The notes: generated by a model from the letters alone, not told the origin. A stretch of DNA of 64,000 nucleotides from Adiantum capillus-veneris (GCA_014529385.2 CM043944.1:61335248-61399247); one strand, 5' to 3'; positions 9,240 to 20,723 are shown, counted from the stretch's first letter. A program made the numbers and translations.

Positions 9240-11915
9240 GCCATCATGTATCGCATAAACAGTTTTATGTTTGGTTCCCGGAATCCGACCATCGCACCTT
9301 ATGTATTGACCTTTCATGTGGAGAAGCAACTAAGCATGATAATCTCAGCCAAAGGAAAGAGAAGTTATCACTATGTATGGATTTCAAACGGGCACCAATG
9401 TACATTGAAATGGTTGAGCAAAAATTATGGATGACAAAGCTTCAATGTGATGCACCATTGGAAACTAAATGGGAAGCTTTCAAGAAAGCTATTTGTTCTT
9501 GTGCGGAAGAATGCTTTGCCATAAAGCATCTCCATGGTATCAACAAAGATAGATCACGCCAAAGGTGGTTTGATAAAGAATGTCAAGATGCTTGAAAGTC
9601 CTTGATAAAGCTTGATGCAACTATTGACAAAGACAACTATCAAAGTCATTTGCATACATACAAGGCATTGATTCAAAAGAAGAGAAGAAGATGGGAAGTA
9701 AAGCAACAAGAATTTCAAGTCCAAGAAAAGGCACATGCATGTGGAAGATTTTGGAGAAACTTGAGAGGCAAGCGGGTTGAGAATTTTGGTAACTTGAGTT
9801 TAGTGGATATGTACACACATTGTAGGCAATTATATGATCAAGAAAATACTGAAAAAATGCCATTTTATGGTTCACTCCCATGTATGCCGTCTTTTTTTAC
9901 TATTGAGGATGTATGCGGTGGGATTGAAAAGTTGGCCACTCGCAAAGCGGGAGATCTTCAAGGTATCAAGCCGGAGATGATCAAATGGACGGGAGATTTT
10001 ACCCATGAGTGGATGTGTGATATGTTCAACCTTGCACTTCAACATGGTATGCCTTATGATTGGAGTACTAATTGGGTTAAGCCTTTGCATAAAGGAGGGG
10101 ATGTAAAGAATGTAAGCAACTACCGGACTATAATGAGTGGGTCTCTTATGGGAAAGTTATTTGGGTGCATAATGGAGATGAAATTGAGTGATTGGGCTGA
10201 AGAGAATGACAAGCGTGCAAAGGGACAAGCGGGTTTTCGTCGATGCCATAGCACCATTGATCATCTTGTCACTCTTCGTGTTCTCATGGAGGAAAGTCGG
10301 TTGAAAGGCAAGCGATTGTATTGTTGTTTTGTGGACTTTAAGAAAGCCTTTGATATGATTCCACGTAACAATTTGTGGAGAAGGATGGAAGAACTCCAAG
10401 TGCCAAGTGAGTTTATGCTTGCGGTTTCTCGAATCTGTGAGAAGGTGATTTGTCAATTGCGCATGGGAAGAGAAATTTCAGAAATTTTTGTAAGCACTAT
10501 TGGGGTTAAACAAGGATGTCCATTGTCACCAACTCTCTTTGGTCTATGCATCGATCAATTGGAACAAATGGTACTTGACTTTATGCAAGAAGAAGGCATT
10601 GAAGAGGTCACTATTTGCAATGCGGTAATCATGCTTTTGTTGTATGCGGATGATGTAGTGCTTCTAGCACACACTTTAGAAGATGCACAAAAGCTTATGG
10701 TTGTCCTTGAGAACTTTTGCTTGCATAGTGGGCTGATTGTAAATGAATCCAAAACAAAGGTTATGCTTGTGAAAACCAACCATAAGGAGAAGCCATGCAT
10801 TGTGTACAACAACGAGACACTTGAAGTTGTTGAGAGCTTTAAGTACCTTGGCCTTGAGGTTCCATCCAATCACAAGTGGCATGAATGTGCTATGCGTCGT
10901 TTGGAAGCGGGAAAGAGAGCATATTATGCATTTGAGAACATGTGTAATGCGGGAAACATCAAGTGTTGGGTTCTCAAGAAGTATCTTTTTGATGCATTGG
11001 TGACACCGGTTCTTCTTTATGGAGTTGAAGTGTGGGGTGGGAGCATCTCAAAGTCTACTTGGAAAGAGTTTGAGAATGTCCAAAAGCGTTTTCTTACAAA
11101 CTTTCTCCAAGTTAAGACACAAACACCATATATGCTCCTACTTCTTGAGTCGGGATCTCTTCCAATTAAGGTTATGGGCATGGAAAGGGTTGTGGAGTAC
11201 ATGATAAAGATGCGTCAAAACCCCTCACATCGACTTCCTACAATTGCATGGGAAGCAAGCAAAAAAGTTCAAAAGACGCATAAAAGCAAGATCTTGAGCA
11301 CGGGATGGATGCAAGACATAAAGAAGTGGTTTGGGAGATGGGATGCATTACACTTGCTACATGATGCTTCAATTGACTCTCAAGTGAATGAAGCTTTTCT
11401 ACAACGCCAATGTATTACGGCTTGGGAGAAATCCGGTGGGTCACGCTTCATACATTACACCACCTATATTGCCCCCAACTACAAAACCATGTTCTTCGCT
11501 CAGAGAGGAAACCGTACTCACACTTACATGCTTGAGCCTATTCCCTTGTCCGTGATACGCACTATCGCAGCAATTCGGCTTAGCTCCCATTTCCTTCGAT
11601 GTGAGATAGGGCGTTGGGGCAATGGAGAAGAGTCAAATCGATTGTGCACATTATGCTCATTGCAAGTTCGAGAGTCTGAGTACCACACACTACTAGAGTG
11701 CTCAGCTTTTGATCACATCCGAACTTGCTTCTCTCACATTTTCAGCCATAACTTAGACCTACACACTTTCCTCTCCCAGCCAAAGTGTGGGCTCTCCATT
11801 GCGACTCTCATCACTACAATTTTGGAGCATCGAGAGTCACTCATTAGCCGTACACATACTACATCACATGTAACTTTGGTCCCATAGGTCATATTTGACC
11901 TCCGAGGACGATAAT

Positions 11916-11920
<5 letters not shown>
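9237..11920 (+). mobile_element. 5'-truncated L1-type LINE inserted within a (CT)n microsatellite
   Basis: The element starts at 9237, directly after (CT)n, in the C-terminal end of an endonuclease domain. It ends at ATAATAAAAT (11911-11920), directly before another (CT)n. There is no long poly(A), only the short A-rich ATAATAAAA end. The 5' truncation is usual for LINEs. Both borders falling exactly on CT repeats suggests insertion into a single tract in the U3 of LTR A. Microsatellite-targeting non-LTR elements are known in animals, within the L1 clade. Confidence 0.85.
9239..11887 (+). pseudogene. LINE ORF2: endonuclease end, reverse transcriptase, CCHC finger
   Basis: One frame stays open from 9239 to the TAA-equivalent end at 11887, except for a single in-frame TGA at 9593-9595. 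The start is the tail of an AP-type endonuclease (ESDHRTLCIDLS at about 9281). A basic connector follows, then the RT: GDVKNVSNYRTIMS, KGQAGFRRCHSTIDH, CCFVDFKKAFDMIP, GVKQGCPLSPTLFGLC, the intact active site LLYADDVVLLAH (about 10640) and FKYLGLEVPS. The thumb contains TPVLLYGVEVWGG. The C-terminus has a Cys/His knuckle, CTLCSLQVRESEYHTLLEC. Downstream of the TGA there are 761 uninterrupted codons, which suggests recent insertion or very little decay. No ORF1 and most of the endonuclease are absent, so it cannot move by itself. Confidence 0.92.

Positions 11921-11985
<65 letters not shown>
11920..11985 (+). repeat. (CT)n tract flanking the LINE on the right
   Basis: About 33 CT units begin immediately after the LINE 3' end and end at CGCACCACGCCC. 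Confidence 0.97.
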
Positions 11986-11988
<3 letters not shown>

Positions 11989-12068
11989 CCACGCCCATAG
12001 GCAGCCCATCTCATACACTCTCCCTCTCTCGCTCTCAGCTCGTCGGAGGCGCGTAGTGGATCAACATG

Positions 12069-12070
12069 AG

Positions 12071-12138
<68 letters not shown>

Positions 12139-12242
12139 ATCACACACACACACACACCCGTACACACACCATCTTCCCCCTCACTCACACACCGTCCTCA
12201 CGCCATCTCTGTGGTGGCAGGCATCATGTAGGGAAAAAAAAC

Positions 12243-12273
<31 letters not shown>
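12069..12273 (+). repeat. Compound microsatellites (CT)n, (CA)n, (AT)n in LTR A
   Basis: The block contains (CT)n with two T interruptions (12069-12139), (CA)8 (12141-12157) and, after 90 bp, (AT)14 (12246-12273). All are inside the U3 part of the 3' LTR of element A. Confidence 0.95.
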
Positions 12274-12799
12274 TCTTTAACTTATACCCCCCCTATTCCC
12301 ATGCACACCTTGCCATACATACACCCATACATATACTCACTCACGAGCGCACTCACACATACACAGGCACGCCATACTCACCCACCAAAAAAGGCCGAAG
12401 GACATCGATGTCATCAACAAAAAGAAAGGAGACGGCCAAGTCGTGCGTCGTCGACACTAAAACAAGCAAAAGCACCGAAGGCATGCCTCGGCCGACCCTG
12501 AAAGTGACGAATACGCTACACCGACGCACTAGCTAGGCCGCCGTTCACCGGCATTGCATCCAGGACGCCCTCTTCAATAAAACTCCATAGGTTGTCGTCC
12601 TTTCTCCAGTTTCAAACCAAATCTTGTAAAAAAATCCCAATTTTATAAATTCTCATCTCTCTAGGTGATGGTCACAAAGGCCCACCTAGAGGTTTTCCTT
12701 AAAATATTTCCCAAGACAAAGCAAGGGTCAACCACCCAGGGCCCACAGCCTTGCTTTGTCTCCCTAATTAGATTGCCCTAATCTAAAGCAACCAGCACC

Positions 12800-12841
12800 T
12801 ATAAAAAGGCACCGAGAGGTCACTATCGGGGGGGGGGGGGG
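12800..12841 (+). promoter_or_regulatory. TATA box and G14 run of LTR A
   Basis: TATAAAAAG at 12800-12808 lies about 20 bp before a run of 14 G (12828-12841). The sequence shared with the 5' LTR remnant begins about 60 bp further on. Position and sequence suit an LTR promoter at the U3/R border. Transcription start is inferred only. Confidence 0.55.
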
Positions 12842-12964
12842 AAGTTCATCAGAGGTCTGCACTTGGTAGTATTTTGGTGGGAGGGATTGGCAACATTTGC
12901 ATCACAAGAGAGGGGACTTAGTGTATCGATTTTCTTTGGGAGTTTGTACTATGTAAAACAAGCT

Positions 12965-13021
12965 ATGTCTACATCTCGACTCCAATGGTCGAGATGTCTA
13001 CATCTCGACTCCAATGGTCGA
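12965..13021 (+). repeat. 29-bp tandem duplication in the 3' LTR
   Basis: The segment starting ATGTCTACATCTCGACTCCA occurs twice head to tail (12965-12993 and 12994-13021). The 5' LTR (about 1421-1449) has it once. This is a post-insertion length difference between the two LTRs. Confidence 0.9.
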
Positions 13022-13395
13022 TGCACACACACACACTCAGGTTAGCAAGGTTTTCGTGTCGGTAAGTCATCTCTAGAGAATGCACCAAGTAGGATCACTA
13101 TCTCTCCCTCTATCTCTCTATCACCATGATTTTCCACCTCGCCGAAAATAAGGTTGCCATAAATATTTCAAGAAAATAATTCTCGCTCACACCCCCGAGG
13201 GTTTTCATCACCTGTCATTCTGTGTGTGTGTGTGTGTGGAGAGTCCGTGATATTTCAAATCACCGTTGTCTGCATCCTAGCCGCTCAAAGCTAGGTGGTG
13301 CCCCCTGTTCGCTTCACTGTGACCGGCTTGCGGTGTGCATCGGCTCCCGGCATTTTCGAGGCCATCGGGGTTCGTGTCGCGCTTTGCGCTCGCCA

Positions 13396-13767
13396 ATGGG
13401 TTTCTTGAGGGACTGTCTTTGGGAACGGGTCTTGAGCTCTCTATGCAGGTGAGATGTCACAGCTCCTAGGAATAGGCTCTTTAGAGCATTTCCTTGGAAA
13501 GCCTTTGGTGCATTAGTGCTCGGAAACTCGGGATTACAAAGGGGAAAAATTGGCACGTTCAAGTGTGCAAGGCCGCGTGTGAGTAGGTGCTTGCGGACCT
13601 AAAAGCTTCATAGGCTATGACTTAGCACATTTGAGAGCCGGTGGGGAGCGGTCGGTGATGGCGTTTTCCCGGTGTGGTCAATTTCAACAGCCGATTGAAA
13701 CCAACTGGCCGGGAGCTGAAGGTTCTAAAAAGGTGCATCCAACCAGCTTTTTCCGATCACGGACCAT
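13396..13767 (+). other. Unassigned DNA right of element A
   Basis: I see no gene or repeat signature. The open frames here are short and have no recognisable motif. Confidence 0.5.
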
Positions 13768-14575
13768 TCCTTTTTTGAGGGACCGCACACACAAAGGTTA
13801 CAAGTTTGGTGCCCACTAGGCAAACGTAGGCAAGCCCTATTAACAAAATTGGAATCCGCTTACGCGGGTCCGCAATCGGTTAATAGGGAATGCCTACATT
13901 CTTCTATTGGACGTCCAACTTGGTGTAACCTTTGTGTGTGTGGCCCCTCAAAAAGGAATGGGAACACCCCTTTTTATAGGGTTGACCGTTCCTTTTTTTA
14001 GGGGCCACACACACACAAAGGTTACCCCAAGTTGGGCGCCCAGTAGGCGGACGCAAGCAGACCCTATTAACCAGATTGGAATCCGTGTAGCATGGGCGGA
14101 TGCAAGAAGGCCCTATTAACCGAATTGGAATCCACCTATGTGGGTTCCAATTTGGTTAATAGGGCTACTTGCGTTCGGGGCACCCAACTTGGGGGTAACC
14201 TTTGTGTGTGTGGCTTCTCAAAAAAGGAATGGTCAACCCTTTAAAAAGGGCTCAAATTAGATCTAAAGTTGGACCTACTCGTGGTGGGAACACTCCTTTT
14301 TATAGGGTTCACCATTCTTTTTTTGAGGGGCCACACACACAAAGGTTACCCCAAGTTGGGTGCCCACTGCGCGGACAGAGGCAGGCATTATTAACCAACC
14401 ATGGACCCACATAGTCAGATTCCAATTCGGTTAATAAGGCTTGCCTGTGTTCGCCCACCAACTTGGGGTAACCTTTATTTGTGTGGCTCCTCAAAAAAGG
14501 AATGGTCAACCCTATAAAAAAGGGTGTTCCCACCACGGGTAGGACCAACTTTAGATCTAATTGGAGCTCCTTTTT
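13768..14575. mobile_element. Cluster of three foldback (MITE-like) hairpin units
   Basis: Each of three consecutive units (about 13768-13965, 13985-14240 and 14241-14575) is an inverted repeat. The left arm has AAAGGTTACCCCAAGTTGGG followed by CCTATTAACC-type sequence; the right arm has its reverse complement, ending GTGTGTGGC(T/C)(C/T)CTCAAAAA. The third is the most complete: its outer ends AATTAGATCTAAAGTTGG (left) and CCAACTTTAGATCTAATT (right) pair, giving arms well over 100 bp. No ORF of a transposase is present. The units are related but not identical, which suggests repeated insertion of the same family or partial duplication. No clear target-site duplication was found. Confidence 0.8.
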
Positions 14576-14609
14576 CCACAAGGATGGAATGTGCATTTAA
14601 TGCCTTGAG

Positions 14610-14611
<2 letters not shown>

Positions 14612-14684
<73 letters not shown>

Positions 14685-14690
14685 CACACA
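14612..14690 (+). repeat. Microsatellite (CA)n
   Basis: A dinucleotide run with one CG interruption near 14677, about 35 units, lying just outside the foldback cluster. Confidence 0.97.
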
Positions 14691-14699
14691 AATATATGA

Positions 14700-15620
14700 G
14701 GTTTAGAAGTGTAGGAAAAACAAAGAATGGAGCTTGGCAAGCTTGAGGTTTGTTCAAAGCATTAATCGACAAAGCCTAGCTCAAAGTTGGTGTGGATGGG
14801 CTTGATTAAAAGTTCTTGAGAGGGGCTACATACACACACCAATTGTAAATGAAAATTTTACTAAAGTGAGGAGCAACTATTGAATAAAAATGCAATTTCC
14901 TAGTGGCAAATTAATGAACTCTAATGCTAATTAGGCTTCCAATTAGCCAATGAGTAGTAAACCAAGAGTCTTTAACTCAAGAACATGCTCATGCTAGCCA
15001 ATGGAATACTAATTAAGCATGATATATGCAATAGGAGAGTAAACCTAATAGATCTAGCTAATGATGATTAAGAAATGCTAATCATACTAACATACAAATG
15101 CATAATAATGAACCTAGATAGCATACATGTACCCCAATACCACTTGAAGGGAATGGGATCTTGCTAGCTAGGATGGATGAAAGAGAAACATCGTGCACAC
15201 AAGTGAGTGTGTGTTGGCTAGATTATCACCTCAAGCACATTAGGTTCCAAGATCTTGATTTGTTGCTAAGCCATCACAGGCTCAACATAATCAAAAGAGC
15301 TGTGATGCAAAATATACTTCAATCATTCATTCATGAAATGAGACTTAAGTAGCTCTACAACCTTGCACCACTACATGTGGGATAATTCCACCTTTTCCCT
15401 CCTTGACTCATACTCTAGTACTCTAGTACAAATCTCACACCTTACAATATATACACACGTACATACATAAATAAAAACTCACTCACATCGATACCTATCT
15501 ACATGCTTACACATATATACTTAGACCCGAGTAAGGGCTAGTAGTGCCGATAGTCTAGTGGCACCTCTTTAGATATCATCACCATCTCAATCGTGATAAA
15601 ACCAAGGTATGTTATGATAA
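14700..15620. other. AT-rich intergenic DNA without recognisable genes
   Basis: No frame longer than about 60 codons shows any protein signature. There are short tandem words (CTCTAGTA twice near 15412-15427) but no defined repeat. Confidence 0.5.
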
Positions 15621-15627
15621 TCCATAC

Positions 15628-15882
15628 ATGATTGAACCAAAGACCGCAATGCGACAATTGAGAAGGGACTATACCCAAGAGGAAGCGTTTGACTATTGGG
15701 TGTTTATAGATTCTCCCAAGAGAGGCTTGGTATTATACAATATTTGTGTTCCTTGTGACCTTGGTGATGCTATGAAGATGGAAAGATTCATGCATCACAA
15801 GCATAACATAAACTTTGTAAAAGCATTAACTATCCCAAGGCCTCAAACACCTTCGAAGGTGGAGAGAGCTAGCAGACAATGA
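15628..15882 (+). CDS. Hypothetical 84-codon ORF
   Basis: The open stretch encodes a mixed, non-repetitive protein (QLRRDYTQEEAFDYWVFIDS near the start). A second short frame overlaps its end and runs from 15879 to 16133 with a hydrophobic stretch (LIITLLASIHNSIV). I recognise neither, and no signal peptide, promoter or codon evidence marks them as genes. They could be relics of a retroelement leader or chance frames. The call is kept at low confidence because composition is less biased than in the surrounding shadows. Confidence 0.15.
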   Translation: MIEPKTAMRQLRRDYTQEEAFDYWVFIDSPKRGLVLYNICVPCDLGDAMKMERFMHHKHNINFVKALTIPRPQTPSKVERASRQ

Positions 15883-16545
15883 GGGTAGGGAAGAGGAAGA
15901 AGAAACATTCCATAGGAGAAAGAAATAGTTTCTCACTTATCATCACTCTTCTTGCTAGCATACATAATAGCATAGTAATGAAGATGGATAAGATAGCAAG
16001 CTTAAGCATTGAAGCATGGCTCTTGGTTGGATTTGCATTCCATAGCCAAGAGTGTTGGTGTAGGCTCTCACTTCTCAACAAGCTTGGAGAAGGAGATGAA
16101 GTTCCTCTACTTTCACCAAGTGAGAATGTGTGAAAAATGAGTGTGTGAGAGAGTGTATACCCCCAAGCACACCCCTTCCTTGTAGCTAAAGATTAAAGCT
16201 CATTGGACCCCTCTAAGCCTAGCCACTCACATGCATAATGCATTTCAAGCACATGGGTAGTCTTTGGACAAGTGTCCTTCTTATCCCTTTGAGAGAGAGA
16301 GCTTGAAAATATCTAGATATTTGTTGAATTGAACTAGAAGCTCATTAGACCCCTATTTAGCCAAGCCAATAGGATTCAAGCACACCATGTGGCTAAGCAT
16401 AGGGAGAGTCTGACATATGTCCATGTGCCCCTTGAGAAAGGGAGTGCCCTTTGGGTGAGTGGGAGGTTAAGTCAAAGATTCTCCTAACTTTGGGGTTTTT
16501 CCTCTCCTTTGTAGGGTCTCTATTTGACTCAAGCACCTTACCCCC

Positions 16546-16797
16546 CATGCATGGGAAGCTTCTCAAGCACCTTTCTCATGAAGCATGACAAGCACCTTAG
16601 TCAACAAACACGACAAGCACCTCAAGTACCTTACTCATCAATCTTGACAAGCACCTCAAGCACCTTACTCATCAATAATGACAAGCATCTCAAGCACCTT
16701 AGTCACCAAGCATGACAAAGCACCGCAAGCTTGGGCCGGGTTAAGCTTCTCAAGCACCTTTCTCATCAAGCATGACAAGCACCTCAAGCACCTTAGT
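16546..16797 (+). repeat. Minisatellite, about 32-33 bp period
   Basis: A degenerate unit with the words CTCAAGCACCTTACTCATCA and GACAAGCA recurs about seven times with gaps. One copy is interrupted by GCTTGGGCCGGGTTAAG. There is no spacer/repeat alternation of CRISPR type. Confidence 0.85.
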
Positions 16798-16929
16798 CTC
16801 TTTAAAAAAATTCTCTTGTGAGTCTCAGCTATATTCATTAGTAGCGAAGATCTTCCCATGTACTTTAAGTAGTAAGGGACTTTTGCATCTTCCCTATTTA
16901 ACCTCAAAAGGTGATTTCCCACAGAAGTA

Positions 16930-18300
16930 TGTACAATGTCATTGTACGCCGATCGGACCCGATTCCTCTTTCTTATATATTTACGCCCGTTGATAGAGAA
17001 CCCCACATCACTTTCCACAGAAATATCTTCATATCCTAAGGCCACCTTGGCTTCCAGATGTTCTCTGTGACTCCCTCCCATCATTTTTCTGTCCAGTGCC
17101 TCTTCCATAATTTGTTGAGGGGGCTACACCAATTAGCTCGTGCATTAATGCATGGTAAATGCCTTTAGAATGTGGTTTCCAAAAGAGGCTACTTCCAGGC
17201 CATCTCCAAGCATCCCATTCAAAGTTGGATTCACAAATTGGCATCAACACTTTCTCAAGTTCTTTCATCACCCAAACTAGTAAGATCTCAAAGCCATTCA
17301 GTTGAAAGTGGATGGCTAAAGAGTCAGCAGTTTTCTAACACTTCTTGTTGCCATCCTAGAATTGCTCTAGTCAAGCGAGCCCCTTATTATTCACATTTCT
17401 GTCCATTTCTATCCAAAATGGGATTTGCAACAGCCCCAATATTCTAGAAATCCACGGGGACCAGTGCAAATGGAGTCCTTAAAGTATCTGGTTGCTTCCC
17501 CCCATTCCAAAACCTCAGCTGCTCTTTTGCACTTCCTCATTAGCTCCCTTGAGAGTCCACCAGATCTAAAATAAGACCACTTCGGGGCGAGAAATTTGTC
17601 GTGCATCACAACCCCCTTCCACTTTCCCCCTTTCGATCCCCGTTTTACTGCATCAAGCATTTCCTTGGTCATGATAGCCCAAGATTGGTCGTGTTTAGCC
17701 AATGAGACCATAAATTTGGCACAAAGGGCCTCAGCATGGGATACAGGGTTAAGAATTCCGAGCCCTCCTTGGTCTACCGGCCGAGCAACTACCTCCCATC
17801 TAGCCCAATGCCATGGCCAGGAGGTTTTTGCGTTGTTCTTCCAAAGAAACCTTTTCACTGGTTTTAAGAATTCTTTTCGGTTACACTTAGCCATCTTGAG
17901 CATGGGGCTGAGGAAAGCAATAGACGAGATCATAAAAGCATTAATCACTCTAATCCGTCTTTGGAAGGGGAGGAGGACAAACTCCCATCTTCTCATTTTT
18001 GAGCTTATGTTTTCAAGGACCCATTGAAATCTTTGCCTGTGGGTTATGTCCACCCCTACAGGGTCTCCCAGGTGTTTGAATACACTCCCTTTTGAGATAA
18101 TCTCTCCTGTCCAGACTGCAGGGTCAAAAGGGTCGTTCTCCAACAAGGAGATAAGCCTTGACTTATCTATATTGCACTCGGATCCCAAGGACATGGTAAA
18201 TGTTTGCACAATCTCTAGAGCTCTCTTGACAACTTGAGGGCACGCCTTCAAGAATAGGAGTGAATCATCTAGGAACATTTTGGCCAGTAGTGATAGCCGT
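16930..18300 (-). pseudogene. LINE RT C-terminal region and zf-RVT fragment
   Basis: On the minus strand a 289-codon frame starts near 18278 at the RT active site, written FLDDSLLF where plant LINEs usually have FADD. It continues with GSECNIDKSRLI, FKHLGDPVGVD, VINAFMISSIAFLSPMLKMA, VKRFLWKN and WEVVARPVDQGGLGILNP, all typical of plant L1-type LINEs. After a frame break the region near 17040-17271 has KGIYHAL-type sequence and a zf-RVT module (DMKIFLWKVMWGSLSTG) containing two stops. The 5' end is truncated within RT at about 18300. The 289-codon part is well preserved, the 3' part decayed. Its family is that of the plus-strand fragment at 60390-60610 (shared ELxxKC, VLEWG and RYF motifs). 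Confidence 0.88.
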
Positions 18301-20440
18301 TTTTTCGGCTCTCTGTAATTGCCATAGTGAGTTATCTCACCCTATCAAATCACTCAAACGCTATGGCTATCCCTACCATTTCACTGTATATAGGTGCGTG
18401 TGAGTTAGGGGACTTTTCCCATATCTCCTTACTGAAATAAAAAACCCTCAATTAGCTAGTCATTGGGCTAGTTGAGCCAAAAAAATAAAAAATATAAGTA
18501 TATTATGGCCCATGCGTATGTAAATATTTCTTTGTATATAGGGCCTAAATAAAAGATTTTTTCATAATTATTTTGATATTTATTTAAATATTTCTACCTA
18601 GGTGTGTGTTATTTATGCTCTGTACATTGCCTCACCATTACCACAATTTTTCTTACCATTTTTCATACTCTTTATTCCATATAGAAATATTTTCATGTAA
18701 GCTTCTCTTATATTTGGTGTAACTCCACCCCAACAAAAATCCAAAAAAACTAGTTTTATTTATGTGTATATTTTTTCACTATTGTGATTTTTCCCTTCCT
18801 ACATCTATTTTGTTTTTTTTTCTAAAAAATTAAAACACCAAAAATATTTATCTGTTTATGGTAGCCTCATAATGAGAGAGATTTCTTTTGACCCCTTTAT
18901 ATTTTTTTCACTTATATTATTTATATTTGACATGTACATATTTTTTAGACCCCTCAATATTTGATTTTCTTAGTTGTACTATTCACTTATATCATGATCT
19001 CAACAATATCTTCAATTATAGACCTACCAAATAAGGTCAAGGGTAGGTGGCATGCATACATGCACTATGGAGGGCTCACTCTTGGAGGTATTCAAAAGAA
19101 TCATCCAAAGAAGGACCCCACAAGGACCTTGTGCAGTGGAAAAAAACGGTCCGTTTTGCTGAATTTTTAAAGTTCACTTGCGCTACGAATTTGAAAAGGC
19201 GATACAAACAAAAGTTGTAGCTCGTGGGTTGAACTTTTGCCTCAAATTTTTTCATATTTTTTTGAGCTACGAGCTGTGAGCTATGATTTTATTAGTGGAC
19301 CCCAGTTTTCCCATGCTATGCAGCCACACTCTCTCTTCCACTTTATCATTTTCCTCTTTCACACACACTTCTCCACTCATCATCCCCACCTCTCTCACCA
19401 CTCCTCTCTGCACCCTACTCACCTTCTCCTCAACCTTGAAGAATAAGAGAAACCATGGTGAACTCATACCTCCCACACACAATTCCATTCCAAAATTGAC
19501 CACCTAGTCTCATTTTTCCTCCTCCAATTTACCCATATCTATCAAAAAAACCACAAAATTCAGCCTCTTCTCTTAAAAGACAGCATCATGGTGGTTGATT
19601 ACTCAGCTTCAATTACCTTGTCTCTCAAGGAAGGTCAAGAGTGGAGAAAAAATGTACCGTCAAAGCTAGTGGACCGTCAACAAGCGTCAAAATTGGCCCT
19701 ACTCAAGACACTTGGAGCATCAACCTTGTAAGAAATCCACCTTTTCTTACCTCTTAAGAGTTTTTCTTCCTTATTTGTATCCTACATGGATACTCCCATT
19801 GTAAATATCCAATTCCATTTGTAAATTAATACTAACTCTACTAACACTAACCCACTATGAAAAGTCCTATCACCTCCATTTCTCTCCTCTCTCTTTCCCC
19901 ACCAACTTCTTGATAATTCCAAGAAAAAGAAATTAGATAAATTGCTGAAAATCTAACCCAACCATGGTTAGAGGAGTAACCCTAGCCTTCAAAATTGCTA
20001 TAAAAGGAGGGTGTAGCTAGCACAAAAGGGAGAGCCATAAGCAAGAGCACTATGCTATAGCTTGAGAAGCCAAGCTCAACCTCTCTAGAAGGAGCTCTTG
20101 AGTGGAAGCTCATTGTCTTATGCATGTGCATGTGTTGTAATAGGAGATTAGCAAGGGAACTCTATGCCATTGTAAGAGAGAGAGTGATCACTCAATTGAG
20201 AGTAGGAAATCTATCATTTCTTCTACTAGTGTAAGCCCAACATTTGCTGAATCAAGGAGGGTGGATTTGGACTAAGCTTGGATACTTTGTCTCTCTTCCC
20301 ACGTGAAGTAATGGACAACAATGATGTGTAAGTGTCTTGGTGTTTTTTTTGTTAAGTTCTTGATAGCTTGTCTCTAGTGTTGTCATCAATTTAGCCATAA
20401 ATCCCACATACTGTAGGAGGGCGACAGGGTGGAGAGGACT
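18300..20440. other. AT-rich unassigned region with a possible LTR-type promoter
   Basis: No protein signature is visible. A TATA-like GCTATAAAAGG at about 19997-20007, followed by purine-rich transcribed-looking sequence, resembles an LTR promoter and R region. I found neither a second copy nor a primer site, so this is not called an LTR. Confidence 0.3.
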
Positions 20441-20667
20441 CCCCTGGCCTTAAGACAGTGAGTGGGGTGGCTTTTCTTGTGATGTGTTGTGGTGTAATTT
20501 ACTCAAGCTATGTTGAACAAATACTAATATCACTTTGATTGGTCATGACAGATTTGTAAGAAGGTATTAGTGCAACAAACACCCCCTCCCCCTTCTCTCT
20601 CTTTCTTACATATATAATTGTGTTTGCTTGATCATTGCCAATACGTTTCAAAGCAGCCCGAGCACTA

Positions 20668-20721
<54 letters not shown>
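20668..20721 (+). repeat. Microsatellite (CT)n
   Basis: About 27 CT units with one interruption near 20682. Confidence 0.95.

Positions 20722-20723
<2 letters not shown>

Larger units (their letters stand above)
1371..13395 (+). mobile_element. Tat/Ogre-like Ty3/Gypsy LTR retrotransposon A, with nested LINE
   Basis: Element order on the plus strand is partial 5' LTR (1371-1868), primer site, upstream ORF, gag, protease, RT, degenerate RNase H, second RNase H, integrase, polypurine tract and 3' LTR. The 3' LTR runs from 8462 to 13395 and is interrupted by a LINE at about 9237-11920. The 3' LTR starts TGACG and the 5' LTR ends CGTCA, a perfect terminal inverted pair; the 3' LTR end has mutated to CGCCA. 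Two RNase H domains and an ORF before gag are known traits of the plant Tat/Ogre lineage. Many stops and frameshifts show the copy is dead. Element B (31427-40106) is a related, better preserved relative. Confidence 0.85.
8462..13395 (+). repeat. 3' LTR of element A, interrupted by a LINE
   Basis: The LTR begins at TGACGG (8462) after the polypurine tract and ends at CGCCA (13395), where similarity to the 5' LTR stops. Without the inserted LINE (about 9237-11920) it is about 2.25 kb. U3 is very rich in pyrimidine tracts (8752-8818, 9196-9236/11920-11985, 12069-12139). A TATA-like TATAAAAAG lies at 12800-12808, followed by a 14-G run at 12828-12841. The last 490 bp duplicate the 5' LTR remnant. 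The base after the LTR is position 13396; the left target-site copy is lost, so no duplication can be tested. Confidence 0.75.

Noticed and set aside
8431-9330. Open frames encoding poly Ser-Leu or poly Arg-Glu, also at 11734-12536, 20508-20831, 26681-27280, 40583-40936 and 43152-43623
   Set aside because: They are translations of CT/GA tracts and have no coding signature outside them.
13631-14119. Short frames inside the foldback cluster
   Set aside because: They repeat on both strands because the DNA is an inverted repeat; no protein motif.
14475-14772. Poly Cys-Val and Thr-His frames, also at 57264-57679 and in LTRs B
   Set aside because: Translations of AC/GT microsatellites.
16546-16797. 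CRISPR-like regular repeats
   Set aside because: Units are degenerate and directly contiguous without unique spacers, and the window is eukaryotic; this is a minisatellite.
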